The translations under genes and the position numbers were made by a program. Positions 46,761 to 55,560 of a DNA stretch of 59,789 nucleotides are shown here, one piece after another. Origin of the DNA: DASPRG01 sp963796125 (lineage in GTDB: Bacteria; Nitrospirota; Thermodesulfovibrionia; Thermodesulfovibrionales; SM23-35). Each line of letters begins with the position of its first letter. Position 1 is the stretch's first letter. The notes beneath the pieces were generated by a model. That model made no database searches. It was not told the origin of the DNA and was given only the letters and a program-made list of their open reading frames with translations. The stretch covers positions 1 to 59,789 of the forward strand of contig CAWCKM010000051.1 of the NCBI GenBank assembly GCA_963796125.1. Direction: 5' to 3'.

Positions 46761-47309
46761 TCAAAAATTTTTACCAACGTCTTTTAGCATTGGAAGTCCT
46801 TTGTCTTTTTCTGAAAGGATAGGATTATGAACAGGCCATTTGATACTGATATCAGGATCATTCCAGATAATCCCTCTTTCATATTCAGAGTAGTATTCTT
46901 CAGTGCATTTATACAAAACTTCAGCAAAGTCACTCAGGACTACAAAACCATGGGCAAAAGCAGGAGGGATGTAAAGCATGAGGTTATTATTTTCTGAAAG
47001 CTCAACCCCAACCCAGCGGCTATAGGTTGGAGAACCATTTCTCATATCTACAGTTACATCAAAGATACTTCCCTTTAAGCAACGTATTAATTTCCCCTGC
47101 GCCCTGGGATGCTTTTGATAATGAAGTCCTCTTAGGACATTCTTTGCTGATCTGGAATAATTATCCTGGAGAAAATATTCCTTGATCCCTGCCTGGGCAA
47201 AGTCTGAATATTTATAGAGTTCCATAAAGACACCCCTGTTGTCCCTGAAAGGCAAAGGTTCAACAAGGATTACATCGGGAATTTCAAGCCGTGAAAACTT
47301 AAAAGGCAT
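46761..47309 (-). CDS. rfbC: dTDP-4-dehydrorhamnose 3,5-epimerase
   Basis: Third step of dTDP-L-rhamnose synthesis, a cupin. 182 residues. LEIPDVILVEPLPFRDNRGV at the start, QDNYSRSAKNVLRGLHYQ (catalytic His), GKLIRCLKGSIFDVTVD and IPPAFAHGFVVLSD follow the family exactly. Tyr in EYYSEYERGIIWNDP is the general acid position. Lies between the four-helix-bundle gene and the DUF559 gene. Confidence 0.94.
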   Translation of the reverse strand: MPFKFSRLEIPDVILVEPLPFRDNRGVFMELYKYSDFAQAGIKEYFLQDNYSRSAKNVLRGLHYQKHPRAQGKLIRCLKGSIFDVTVDMRNGSPTYSRWVGVELSENNNLMLYIPPAFAHGFVVLSDFAEVLYKCTEEYYSEYERGIIWNDPDISIKWPVHNPILSEKDKGLPMLKDVGKNF

Positions 47310-47352
47310 ATCTCGCTATTTAGCTACCAAAAGGATTCCAGGATTCGAGGAT

Positions 47353-47745
47353 TCAAGGGTTCAAGTGTTTATTTTCTAAAGATGTTATCAATGCCTTAAG
47401 CATCCTTTCAACTTCTCCTATATCTGCCTGAAGTTTGTTGAATTCTTCAACTTTCAGATAACCTAAATCTCCGGAAAGTAGTAGTTGGGTTTCTAACTCG
47501 CAGTTTGAGCCATAAGCTATATATAAAGAGCGAATATAATCTGGCGTCGTTTTTCTTCCATACCCCTCTGCTATATTACTTGGAACTGATAATGCAGCTC
47601 TCCTTATCTGTGATGTCAGTCCGTATCTCTCTTCTATGGGAAATCCTTTTGTTGTTCTGTAAATATCTAAACAGAGTTGATAAGACCTTTGCCAAACTTT
47701 TATCTTATCTTCGCTCTCTATCCTTATGCCCCTTACTTTAAGCAT
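47353..47745 (-). CDS. Four-helix-bundle protein (23S rRNA IVP family)
   Basis: Family first found in intervening sequences of 23S rRNA genes; function unknown. I start at 47745, since the 32 further upstream codons are repeat-derived and overlap rfbA. 130 residues: KIKVWQRSYQLCLDIYRTT, YGLTSQIRRAALSVPSNIAE and YGRKTTPDYIRSLYIAYGS are diagnostic. Here it is a free-standing gene between rfbA and rfbC, on the same strand. Confidence 0.9.
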   Translation of the reverse strand: MLKVRGIRIESEDKIKVWQRSYQLCLDIYRTTKGFPIEERYGLTSQIRRAALSVPSNIAEGYGRKTTPDYIRSLYIAYGSNCELETQLLLSGDLGYLKVEEFNKLQADIGEVERMLKALITSLENKHLNP

Positions 47746-47791
47746 TTCCGCTCGAATCCTTGACTCCTTGACCCCTTGAATCCTTTTCTTT

Positions 47792-48682
47792 CTATCCTCT
47801 TCCCTCTTTCCCCTCTGCAATCCTGAGGAGGTAGTCTCCATAGCCTGTTTTCTTCAATGGCTGGGCAAGCTTCATAAGCTGATCCTTATTCATCCATCCT
47901 TTTTTATATGCAATTTCTTCAATACATCCGATTAAAAGCCCTGTTTTCCTTTCGATAGTTGATATAAAATCGCTTACTTCTATAAAGCTGTCGTGGGTGC
48001 CGGCATCGAACCAGGCAAACCCCCTTCCGATTAACTTTACCTTTAACTTCCCTTTCTTCAAATATTCTTCATTTACACTTGTGATTTCGAGTTCTCCTCT
48101 ATGAGAGGGTTTGATATTCTTGGCGATCTCGACAGCTTCATTGTCAAAAAAGTACAGTCCTGTCACTGCCCAGTTGGACTTAGGATGTCGCGGTTTTTCT
48201 TCAAGAGAAATAACATTATCCTTTTCATCAAACTCGACAACACCATAATTTTCAGGATCGTGGACCCAGTAAGCAAATATGGTAGCCCCTCCATTTTTGC
48301 TTATGTCTTTCCGTGTTCCCACTAAAAGATCAGGCAAACCGTGACCGAAGAATATGTTATCTCCAAGAATCAGGCATACATCATCATCCCGAATAAAATC
48401 TTCAGCAATGATTAATCCGTCTGCAATTCCTCTTGGCTTTTCCTGAACCCTGTAGGAAATATGAATACCCATGCTGGAACCTTCCCAGAAGAGCTTCTTA
48501 TAAACTTCTAAATCTTCTTTATTACAGATAATAAGGATTTCTGTCAGATCCATAAGCATAAGGGTAGAAAGGGGATAATAGATCATGGGCTTGTTATATA
48601 TAGGAAGGAGATGTTTGTTCACAACCTGGGTTACAGGATGTAATCTTGTCCCAGTTCCTCCAGCCAGAATTATTCCTTTCAT
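47792..48682 (-). CDS. rfbA: Glucose-1-phosphate thymidylyltransferase
   Basis: First step of dTDP-L-rhamnose synthesis. 296 residues. Nucleotide loop KGIILAGGTGTRLHPVTQVV, Lys in KHLLPIYNKPMIYYPLS, metal-site LILGDNIFFGHG and GFAWFDAGTHDSFIEVSDFI are intact. It heads the cluster rfbA-IVP-rfbC-DUF559-rfbD-rfbB. No strong ribosome binding site is seen upstream. Confidence 0.95.
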   Translation of the reverse strand: MKGIILAGGTGTRLHPVTQVVNKHLLPIYNKPMIYYPLSTLMLMDLTEILIICNKEDLEVYKKLFWEGSSMGIHISYRVQEKPRGIADGLIIAEDFIRDDDVCLILGDNIFFGHGLPDLLVGTRKDISKNGGATIFAYWVHDPENYGVVEFDEKDNVISLEEKPRHPKSNWAVTGLYFFDNEAVEIAKNIKPSHRGELEITSVNEEYLKKGKLKVKLIGRGFAWFDAGTHDSFIEVSDFISTIERKTGLLIGCIEEIAYKKGWMNKDQLMKLAQPLKKTGYGDYLLRIAEGKEGRG

Positions 48683-48920
48683 TGTTGATTGTTTTCCAAT
48701 TTAGCTTCTTAAAAAATTTATGTATTAGAATTATAGAGTCTGAGGGTTCCAGGGTTCAAGTGTGTTTATTTTCCGGTTTGATGGTCTATTGAATATCCAA
48801 TTTTCTCTAAGATTTTACAAAGCTACTCTGCCTGAAACAACCGGCAGCCTATTCAAGCCACTACCCACATATCCTAAATCGTTATATTTGAACCTTTTTT
48901 GACATAGTTTTTTCACGGTA

Positions 48921-48992
48921 CCACTTCAGCGTCACGGAAGCTTCCGCCCTGTAATTATTGAACAAGGGACCTGGCCGAGGTCGCTGAAGTGG
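48921..48992. other. Four-armed palindromic element (cruciform-like)
   Basis: Outer arms CCACTTCAGCG (48921-48931) and CGCTGAAGTGG (48982-48992) pair perfectly. Between them, with no gaps after a TCA, are three hairpins: CGGAAG/CTTCCG (48935-48946), CCCT...AGGG (947-968) and ACCT-GGCCG-AGGT (969-981). It lies in the 340-bp gap between rfbA and the PIN gene, which otherwise contains only a GGATTCAAGG-type repeat near 48738. It could be a structured RNA, a transposon end or a recombination site. Confidence 0.6.
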
Positions 48993-49021
48993 GAAAACAT
49001 CTTGGGGAAATCGTTTATCTC

Positions 49022-49427
49022 TTAAATTTTGATAAACTCTTTCGGCGTTATAATCTTCAGGTTGAAGGGCGGGTTAATTATATCGAGAAGATCCTTATCA
49101 CCTGTTAATTAAGAATTCTGCTCCAGCAGCCAGGCAACAATTAAGAATCATGTTATCTTTTGGATCTCTACAGACTGATACTCTTTTTGCAGGATAAACA
49201 ATTTTAGCCTTTGTGACAAACGTAGCAATACCGGAAATCAATGCTTTTAGTTGTATATGATCAATTTTCCCCTCAACTTCAAGGGCCAAAGGCACTTCTC
49301 GATATTCTTTTAATAAGTCAGGGGAGACATATATTTCTGCGGATTGGAATGCCTTTTTAACAGCTTTTTCTGGAATTCCACCAAAGGCAAAGGCGGAAAT
49401 GAGGATGCTGGTGTCAATGACAACTTT
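49022..49427 (-). CDS. PIN-domain toxin (VapC-like; frameshift and start codon problem)
   Basis: Probable RNase toxin. KVVIDTSILISAFAFGG carries the first catalytic Asp, VSVCRDPKDNMIL the second acidic site. The open frame stops after GAEFLINR, but removing one A (near 49105-49108) gives LITGDKDLLDIINPPF and ITPKEFIKI, the usual PIN ending, stop at 49022. At the 5' end no ATG/GTG is in frame: the sequence reads AAGTAAAGTT where AAGTGAAAGTT would give both the antitoxin stop and a GTG start. About 135 residues. Confidence 0.75.
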
Positions 49428-49611
49428 ACTTTTTCTTTCCGTAAATCTTTCTCCTGATCAATTGAACAGACTGTTCTATATCCTTCACGGTGAGTCTGGT
49501 CTTCTTGAAAGCCTCTTTCGCTATCTTAAATGTTGCATCAAGCCTGTCTTCCGGAGAGAGAACGGAAAGGATATAGTCTTCAGGATTTATCTTTTCTGCA
49601 GTTGCCTTCAT
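49426..49611 (-). CDS. Small putative antitoxin upstream of the PIN toxin
   Basis: 61 residues, MKATAEKINPEDYILSVLSP at the start and a basic end RRKIYGKKK. No clear DNA-binding motif; the helical, charged character and its direct overlap with the PIN gene make it the likely antitoxin. Its stop codon coincides with the expected start of the PIN gene. Confidence 0.65.
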   Translation of the reverse strand: MKATAEKINPEDYILSVLSPEDRLDATFKIAKEAFKKTRLTVKDIEQSVQLIRRKIYGKKK

Positions 49612-49765
49612 TGTATAAATGCCCCCCTTTTTATATTATTTAAATTATACCACAGATAATTCCGAGCCTTCGGTTCCCTTAGAGGTAAATCATAGTCATG
49701 TTATTTTGAAAATAGAGCCGTCATCCTTTTATTCTTTTTCTATTGTTTGCTTAAAAAATTGCACA

Positions 49766-50544
49766 ATGGATTTTGATTCTGCTGTGAAAATCATAAACAG
49801 ACTTCTCATAAAGAAACAGCCCCATACATTCAATAGTTCCTGGATACGAGGATATGCTCCTAAAATTTATCGATTCATTCAAAAGAACATAAGAAGAGAA
49901 ATCGGCGGTATCGATTGGGACAGAGTTACTCGGGCTTTAGATCATAAATTTCCAAGACGATGGATTACATCTCGGCGAAATGGAACAAAACCATATCGGA
50001 GCAAAGCGAGGTTAATATTATTCTTCGTAAATACGATGACAAACTTTATACCTTTCTCACTCCGGCGGATAAAGATGATAAGTCTATACGAGATATTATT
50101 AGTATTGCGTTAGTGAGAATTGCTCAAAAAGGAAATATATTAGCCAGGCAAGAAATTATTAAGTTGGTTAGGTTCACTATTGATGAATGGATCGAACGTT
50201 GTCCTAAAATTTCTCGTTGGAAAGGATATGAGTATTTAATTCAAAAGCGTATTGAGAGCTGTATACGTTGCTACCGCTATTCGGGATCGTTTATCGGTTA
50301 CTTATTCAAAACACTTGAATATGCGGGTAGAGGGTTAAGACCGATAGTTGCATATTCATTGGACGATTCTTTATATGCTGGCGAAAAAGAAAAAGGTAAT
50401 TGCGCAGGATTGTTCAACAAAAAAGGCATTATCCCGACGAGGCACCATGGGCATCAATACGCCGTCAGCCAATATGAAAATGAATGTCAGAGGCGTTTGG
50501 TGAATATGCAGAAGAATACATTACAAAAAGATAAGCAAGAATAA
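49766..50544 (+). CDS. Unrecognised protein with sigma-70 region 2-like segment (one frameshift)
   Basis: The first frame gives MDFDSAVKIINRLLIKKQPH and REIGGIDWDRVTRALDHKFP; it then shifts by one base (between about 49955 and 50020) into KTISEQSEVNIILRKYDDKL and the longer C-terminal part. ARQEIIKLVRFTIDEWIERC followed by YEYLIQKRIESCIRCYRYSG and FIGYLFKTLEYAGRGL has the spacing of sigma-70 region 2 (helix, DLIQ-like motif, aromatic -10 contacting helix). I saw no region 4. About 260 residues. It may be a diverged sigma-like factor, or something else; no family name can be assigned. No ribosome binding site is evident. Confidence 0.5.
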
Positions 50545-50686
50545 ATATTTCGGATATCATCAAAGGATTTGGAGGATCAGAGTACAGGTTATTGCTGCTC
50601 AGGAGGGAGTTCGTGACCATACGCTCATATCCAGTATCATTCATAAATATGAATCAGGATATTTAATAGAAAGAAAAAGGGCTTAA
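50530..50686 (+). pseudogene. Remnant of a CopG/RHH-type antitoxin
   Basis: In different frames the segment reads INIS, SSKDLED, then RVQVIAAQEGVRDHTLISSI and IHKYESGYLIERKRA. This matches the end of antitoxins with the pattern IRLSSKDLE...A..EG.PYQTLISS..HKY.SG. At least two frame changes and no start mean it is dead as read. It follows directly on the sigma-like gene. Confidence 0.6.
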
Positions 50687-50817
50687 AGCATCAAAGTGTG
50701 ATAGTTAAGATTTAACTCAAATTCAATATCCATAAATCGATATATAGTGCGTGCTTCAAGAGGTTATAGTTATCTTTCCAACAATATGCGGTCATCAAGA
50801 ATTCGGCCCGTCACACA

Positions 50818-50846
50818 TTGACTAACACTATTTATTGGTATATACT
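50818..50846 (+). promoter_or_regulatory. Promoter of the MazEF-type operon
   Basis: TTGACT (-35, 50818-50823), a 17-bp spacer and TATACT (-10, 50841-50846). Overlapping TTGGTATATAC and ATTGGTAATAC repeats around the -10 could bind the antitoxin. The strong ribosome binding site AGGAGG at 50864-50869 follows. Confidence 0.7.
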
Positions 50847-50878
50847 ATTGGTAATACTACTTTAGGAGGTATACTGAC

Positions 50879-51118
50879 ATGTCCAAGATGCTTTCGTTAA
50901 AAGTAAAGGACGATGTATTCGCTGAAACTGAGGACATCATCGGGTCGATACAGAAGCCGAGAAATGCCTATATAAATGAAGCGTTGATTTTTTACAATAA
51001 GTTTATCAGGAGAAGACTGCTTAAAGCACAATTTAAAAAAGAATCGCAGATGATCTCGGAATCGTCGATAGAAGTATTACGTGAACTAGAACTCATCGAA
51101 GATGAGATCCCGGAATGA
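50879..51118 (+). CDS. MazE-like / RHH antitoxin
   Basis: 79 residues: MLSLKVKDDVFAETEDIIGS and KPRNAYINEALIFYNKFIRR fit a ribbon-helix-helix DNA-binding fold (strand, two helices), followed by an acidic toxin-binding tail. The ATG follows an AGGAGG site by nine bases, and the stop overlaps the toxin start (ATGA). Both the order and the overlap are typical for antitoxin-toxin pairs. Confidence 0.82.
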   Translation: MSKMLSLKVKDDVFAETEDIIGSIQKPRNAYINEALIFYNKFIRRRLLKAQFKKESQMISESSIEVLRELELIEDEIPE

Positions 51119-51456
51119 CAATCCGCAAATTTCATGTTTATACTGCTGATCTTAATCCAAGATTCGGAACAGAACCTGGCAAAATAAGACCCGTGGTTGT
51201 TGTCCAGACCAATCTTTTAAATCAAGCACATCCGAGTGTTATAATCTGCCCAATCACAACACGGGTTAATCGTCAGGCTAAGATATTGCGTATCCACTTG
51301 AAAGAAGGCGAGGCTGGCCTCAAAAGTGATTCCGATATTATTGTTGATCAAATAAGGGCAATTGACAATAGAAGGCTCAGAGAGCAGATAGGAGAAATAT
51401 CGGATCAAAATAAGCAGCTTTTATTAAACAGCCTGAGGCTTCTTATTCTTGAATAA
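51115..51456 (+). CDS. MazF/PemK-family mRNA endonuclease toxin
   Basis: 113 residues. The N-terminal HVYTADLNPRFGTEPGKIRP carries the conserved Gly-x-Glu-x-x-Lys-x-Arg-Pro-type loop of MazF, followed by VVVVQTNLLN and VIICPITTRV (Thr of the active site). The C-terminal DQIRAIDNRRL is the standard dimer strand. It is intact, so this may be one of the few working TA pairs of the island. Confidence 0.9.
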   Translation: MTIRKFHVYTADLNPRFGTEPGKIRPVVVVQTNLLNQAHPSVIICPITTRVNRQAKILRIHLKEGEAGLKSDSDIIVDQIRAIDNRRLREQIGEISDQNKQLLLNSLRLLILE

Positions 51457-51811
51457 ACATTCCAAAAAACAAATGCAAGGTTAGCAATAATCTCCTTCTG
51501 GAAGACATTCTTTGATATCTCATAGAATGGTAATGATCTCAGCTCTATGCTATTGCTCCTCTGCTCATTCCTCTATCGCTTACCAAGGGGAGGCTGGGTG
51601 GGGTTATGCTCTTAGACTTTTATGCTCATTGCTTTTTCTACTTGCCTCTGTCTTTGCTCTATGCTCTTTGGCAGGAAGACAAAATTTGTCATCCACATTA
51701 AGCTGCTTAATTCTTCGGTGATTAGCATAAATTGCTTATTGAAGTTTAAAGCAACTAATCACTATTGAATATTGTATATTTATATTTAGTAATACCAACT
51801 GAAGCTATCAA
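51457..51811. other. Non-coding gap with GCTC-rich low-complexity sequence
   Basis: 355 bp without a supportable gene. From 51537 to 51672 the sequence is made of loose TATGCTC/CTCTGCTC/GCTCTTTG units; an open frame across it is low-complexity and has no family features. Confidence 0.55.
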
Positions 51812-53883
51812 ATGCGGAAGTTTTTAAATGATAGGACAGCAGTAATTGAACTTATTGCAATAAGTTTTCTATCACTTTTCTTAGAACTTGCCATTATTCG
51901 TTTTACCAGTTCCAGTGTTCAAGTTATAGCTTATTTCAACAATTTTCTTATTTTGTCAGCATTCTTGGGCTTAGGTTTTGGAAGCATTTTAGTAGACAAA
52001 AAATACGATCTATTTCAGATATTTCCTGTGATTTTTACAGCAGTCATTGTTTTAATATTGTTTGTCGGTGTATTTGGCTCTATTATCGATTTATCCGAAA
52101 ATGTTATCTGGGCTGGTAGTAGTGTTAAGTATCCAGACCTTCCGGTACCCATCATTGTCTTTATTGTGTTTTTTAGTAATTTCTTATTTTTTGTCCCGCT
52201 GGGATTCCGTCTTGGTCAGAGTCTTAATAAATTTGAAAATCGCCTCATTGCGTATGCTTATGATCTTCTCGGAAGTATTCTCGGTGTAGCCTGCTTTACT
52301 CTGCTGTCGTATATACAATCTGCTCCTTTTGTTTGGTTTTCGATAGGTGGTCTTACGACACTCTTCTTGCTAAGGAAAAATCTGAAGGGTTCAAAATATT
52401 ATCTGAATATTCTGTATATTTTGATAGCAATTTTTGCAACATTTGTCTTAAAGGGAGAGTGGTCTCCTTATTACAGAGTGTGGTGGGAATCGTATCAATC
52501 ACGTGCCGAAAATTCCAAAGAATTTCTTGGATATCAAATATTCGTTGATAAGACTCGTATACAGGATGCATTGTTGTTTTCTGAATCACTCTCTAAGCAT
52601 CCTGCCCTCAGCAATTGGATACCCTATTACCGTTTGCCATATCATTTTCGCAAACCTCACAAGGTTCTTGTGCTTGGAGGGGGAGCGGGGAATGACGCAA
52701 CTATTGCCCTACTTAATGGTGCTGAAAAAGTAGATGTTGTTGAGATTGATCCAGTTATCATTGATCTCGGATATTCGCTTCATCCTCACAAACCATACCT
52801 GAATCCACGAGTGCTTACAATAAACGACGATGCCCGTTCATTCTTAAGGAAAAACCAAGAAAAATACGATTTGATTGTGATGAACGCTCTGGATTCCCAT
52901 CACCAGTTGACTGCTTTATCGACTCTAAGACTCGAGAGTTTCATGTATACCGTTGAATCCTTTAAAGATGTGCAGAAGCATATGGATAATAATTCAATTT
53001 TCATAGTTCACCTGGGAAGTACCAGAATATGGATGGGAGAGCGCCTATATTGGAGTCTTACAAAAGCTTTCGGTGCTGAACCAAGATTATTTACTACACC
53101 TAATAGTCCCTTTGGCTCGATCGCTTTCGCCTATGGTCCTGAGACTGTATTAAATAATAATCGCTTGTCAAAAGTTGAGGAGTTAATATCACCGTCCCCT
53201 GGCCCTTTTCAGAAAGTGAAAGCAAGCACAGTACTATCTACGGATAACTGGCCACATCTCTACCTGTCTAAACCTCAAATACCAGAAATATATATATATG
53301 TGTTAGCCGTCATCGTTTTGTCAGCTATTGCTACACTGATGATCGCAGGAAACATGTCAGGGATGTTGAATTACCTAAATCTTTTTTTTCTTGGAGCTGG
53401 ATTCATGCTTCTTGAAACTCGATCGATTACAAGTATAGCCCTATTTTTTGGATCTACTTGGGTAGTAAATGCGATTGTTATCGGATCAATTTTAGTGGTA
53501 ATTTTGATGGGAAATCTACTAATTCTGTGTAACCTCAAAATCTCAATAAAGTTTTTCTATCTTGGCTTGTTTGCCTCATTAGCACTCGGCTATCTAATGC
53601 AACCTTATTTTATATTGGAATTTCCATACATCCTGCGAGTGCTTGTTTCATCGATCTGGTTCGGTATGCCACTTTTTTTCGCCAGCTTAATATTTTCTCA
53701 CTCTTTTAGAAACGTGTCTGACACTGCCACAGCATTTGGGACCAATTAGTCGGGGTCGTTATCGGCGGTGCGAGTGAATATATTAGCATGATTTACGGTC
53801 TAAATTCTCTTTATCTTCTTGCAATTTTGTTCTATGTCTGTGCAATGTTTAGTTCAAGACTTTGGAGAATTTCCCGTCAATAA
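51812..53883 (+). CDS. Membrane-embedded spermidine synthase-like protein (one frameshift)
   Basis: N-terminal membrane region of about seven helices (residues 10-230), a SpeE-like SAM-binding domain with VLVLGGGAGNDATIALL then VVEIDPVIIDLGY and NDDARSFL, and a second membrane block from about residue 490. The frame ends early at TATAFGTN; removing one base near 53748 continues as GVVIGGASEYISMIYGLNSL to a stop at 53883. The restored protein is about 690 residues. Aminopropyl transfer is not proven for such fusions; they are common beside surface-structure genes. A Flp-type pilin follows. Confidence 0.82.
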
Positions 53884-54095
53884 CTGTATTTAGGAAAATA
53901 ATGTTCTCATCTGATTATAGCTTGCAAACCTCGACAGCCAAAAAAGACAAATTTCGTCATCTGCTCACATTTTTCCAAACCTAAATTCATTTTCTATGAT
54001 TAAAAATCAATATCTCCTATATTTACATCCTGGCACAAAATCTGCACAATTTTAAAGAAAAAACAATGAAAAATCGATAAGATGAATGAGGATAA

Positions 54096-54299
54096 ATGAA
54101 AACCCTGAAAGAACTTGATGTAAAACGCAGTAAAGATAACAAAGACCCACGCAGCATAATTAGTCAGGTGCTTGTCGAGTATGGCCTTCTCATCGCACTC
54201 ATATCCATGATACTCATTATATTATTAGGAACTGCAGGGCAAGAAGTTAATCATCTCTGGAGCCGAATAAATAGCGAGATTTCAGTGGAGAATAAGTAG
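54096..54299 (+). CDS. Flp/type IVb pilin-like protein
   Basis: 67 residues. The hydrophobic helix QVLVEYGLLIALISMILIIL has the Glu5-Tyr6 pair (VEY) of type IVb prepilins, giving cleavage before Gln with Ser at -1 rather than Gly. The 27-residue basic leader is long. Ribosome binding site GAGGATAA precedes the ATG. No tad/cpa secretion genes are in the window, so it is an orphan here. The 210-bp gap upstream holds nothing recognised. Confidence 0.75.
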   Translation: MKTLKELDVKRSKDNKDPRSIISQVLVEYGLLIALISMILIILLGTAGQEVNHLWSRINSEISVENK

Positions 54300-54461
54300 T
54301 ATCAAAACAATATTCTTAGAAACAAACACTCGAACCTGAACCCTCTCATAGTACAAAAATCCGGAAGCTCAAGGCTCTGAATCTTCAAAGAATCAGAGTG
54401 TCAAAGACAAAGGCATGGTTTCTTCTGTAAAAGTCATAGTAAACCTAAACGTTGTAAAAAA

Positions 54462-54544
54462 AGATTGCTTCGCTTCGCTCGCAATGACACACAATGACGA
54501 AAAGACACGATGTCATTGCGAGGAACGGAGTGACGTGGCAATCT
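54462..54544. repeat. AGATTGC...GCAATCT dispersed inverted repeat
   Basis: Terminal AGATTGC/GCAATCT and internal TCGCAATGACA/TGTCATTGCGA arms, with GCTTCGCTTCGCTCGC on one side and GAGGAACGGAGTGACG on the other. This sequence type is widespread in bacterial genomes. It adjoins the truncated 3' end of the PIN gene at 54556. Confidence 0.8.
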
Positions 54545-54555
54545 CAAGGAGATCA

Positions 54556-54834
54556 CTAATAGTGAATTCCTTTATGAGGTGCAAAATGTCTGTAAATTGA
54601 CTGTCTATAAGGGTTTGCAGAGCTAATAATGCTGACTTTATGCAACTGGTGGGATGAGAAGGAGGAGTCCGGAAAATGCTTAATAATCGGTTGATGCGAT
54701 TTAAGCACCTGCTCGGATGTTATTGCTTCAACTTGGCCTTTGTTGAGAAGGCCTATGACTTTATTTGAATTGGATTCAGGGAACTCAAAAGAGAAGACAA
54801 AAATGTTCGTGTCGAGAAAGACTCTAGGCCTCAT
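54556..54834 (-). pseudogene. Truncated PIN-domain (VapC-like) toxin
   Basis: The N-terminus RPRVFLDTNIFVFSFEFPES and EAITSEQVLK match PIN domains, but the following residues (HQPIIKHFPDSSFSSHQLHK...) lose the family, and the second catalytic block is missing. The start ATG at 54834 overlaps the antitoxin stop. The gene runs into a dispersed repeat at its 3' end, which may have cut it. 92 residues against a usual 130-150. Confidence 0.7.
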
Positions 54835-55066
54835 TCTCGATGGTGTCAAGGTCTTTCATTAATTGCCCCGGAGAAACCTTTCTTCTATTGCGACCTGCAA
54901 TCTTCTGCCACAATATACGTGGGTCCAGAATTCCCATGTCTGAGGCATATTTAATGATGGCTGCTCTTGCGGCTTCATCCTTGCTTAGGAAAAGACCTGT
55001 CTTAACCAGCCTCTCAAGTGCTTCTTCCTTTGCCTTTTCCAGTTTAATCGCGGTGCCAGCTTTCAT
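54824..55066 (-). CDS. Antitoxin of the truncated PIN toxin
   Basis: 80 residues from the ATG at 55066 (AAGGGGTGATTGCC upstream). TAIKLEKAKEEALERLVKTG then LSKDEAARAAIIKYASDMGI form a helical region similar to VapB-type partners with a KDEAAR helix. The tail ENEA overlaps the toxin start. Confidence 0.7.
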   Translation of the reverse strand: MKAGTAIKLEKAKEEALERLVKTGLFLSKDEAARAAIIKYASDMGILDPRILWQKIAGRNRRKVSPGQLMKDLDTIENEA

Positions 55067-55331
55067 GGCAATCACCCCTTCCTATATATTTATTATTTCA
55101 GTTTCAGTATAGCAGAAAACATATCACGTAAGTCATATTATAATCTTGATATCTTATTTCACACATTCTGTGACCGCGCTTAGGTTTGTCAGGACAGACT
55201 CTTAAACAAGATTCTTGTCAAGAGCGCTATAAGCTCTGGGATAAACCCTCAGAGTGCAGGAGTGCGAACAGAAGCTATCAGGGTATGCAGAATCTCATTT
55301 GAGGAAGGCGAGGGCGAATACATCCGGTCCT

Positions 55332-55560
55332 TTATGTAAGACACTCTTTGATAAGCAGGTCTTCGCTTTTATGAACTTCTTTGCTCTGCTTTAATTTTTT
55401 TAAAGGAATATTATATCGGGCTCCAATGTAATCCTTTTTCTGTAATCAGAAGTTCATGTCCGTAACTTCCGTTATATCTTCAAAGTCGAAGATATCGTGT
55501 GTCGTCAAAATACTCGCTTGCGTCTGCTATTGTCATTGCTTTAAAGGTACTAATTTGCAT
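55332..55560 (-). pseudogene. Remnant CopG-type antitoxin (PF12441-like) of a BrnT pair
   Basis: Starts MQISTFKAMTIADASEYFDD at 55560, overlapping the toxin-fragment stop, then shifts frame to DIFDFEDITEVTDMNF, meets a TGA, resumes as LQKKDYIGARYN, and shifts again to KEVHKSEDLLIKECLT with stop at 55332. The order of blocks matches the CopG antitoxin family that partners BrnT. At least three disruptions make it non-functional unless several are sequence errors. The 270 bp to its left (to the antitoxin at 55066) hold nothing else I recognise. Confidence 0.6.

Noticed and set aside
51512..51721. 69-residue frame rich in Ser, Cys, Leu and Ala
   Set aside because: Lies in GCTC-rich low-complexity sequence with no family features.
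55187..55339. 51-codon plus-strand open frame ending at 55339
   Set aside because: No start codon, no recognised family, and it overlaps the antitoxin remnant on the other strand.
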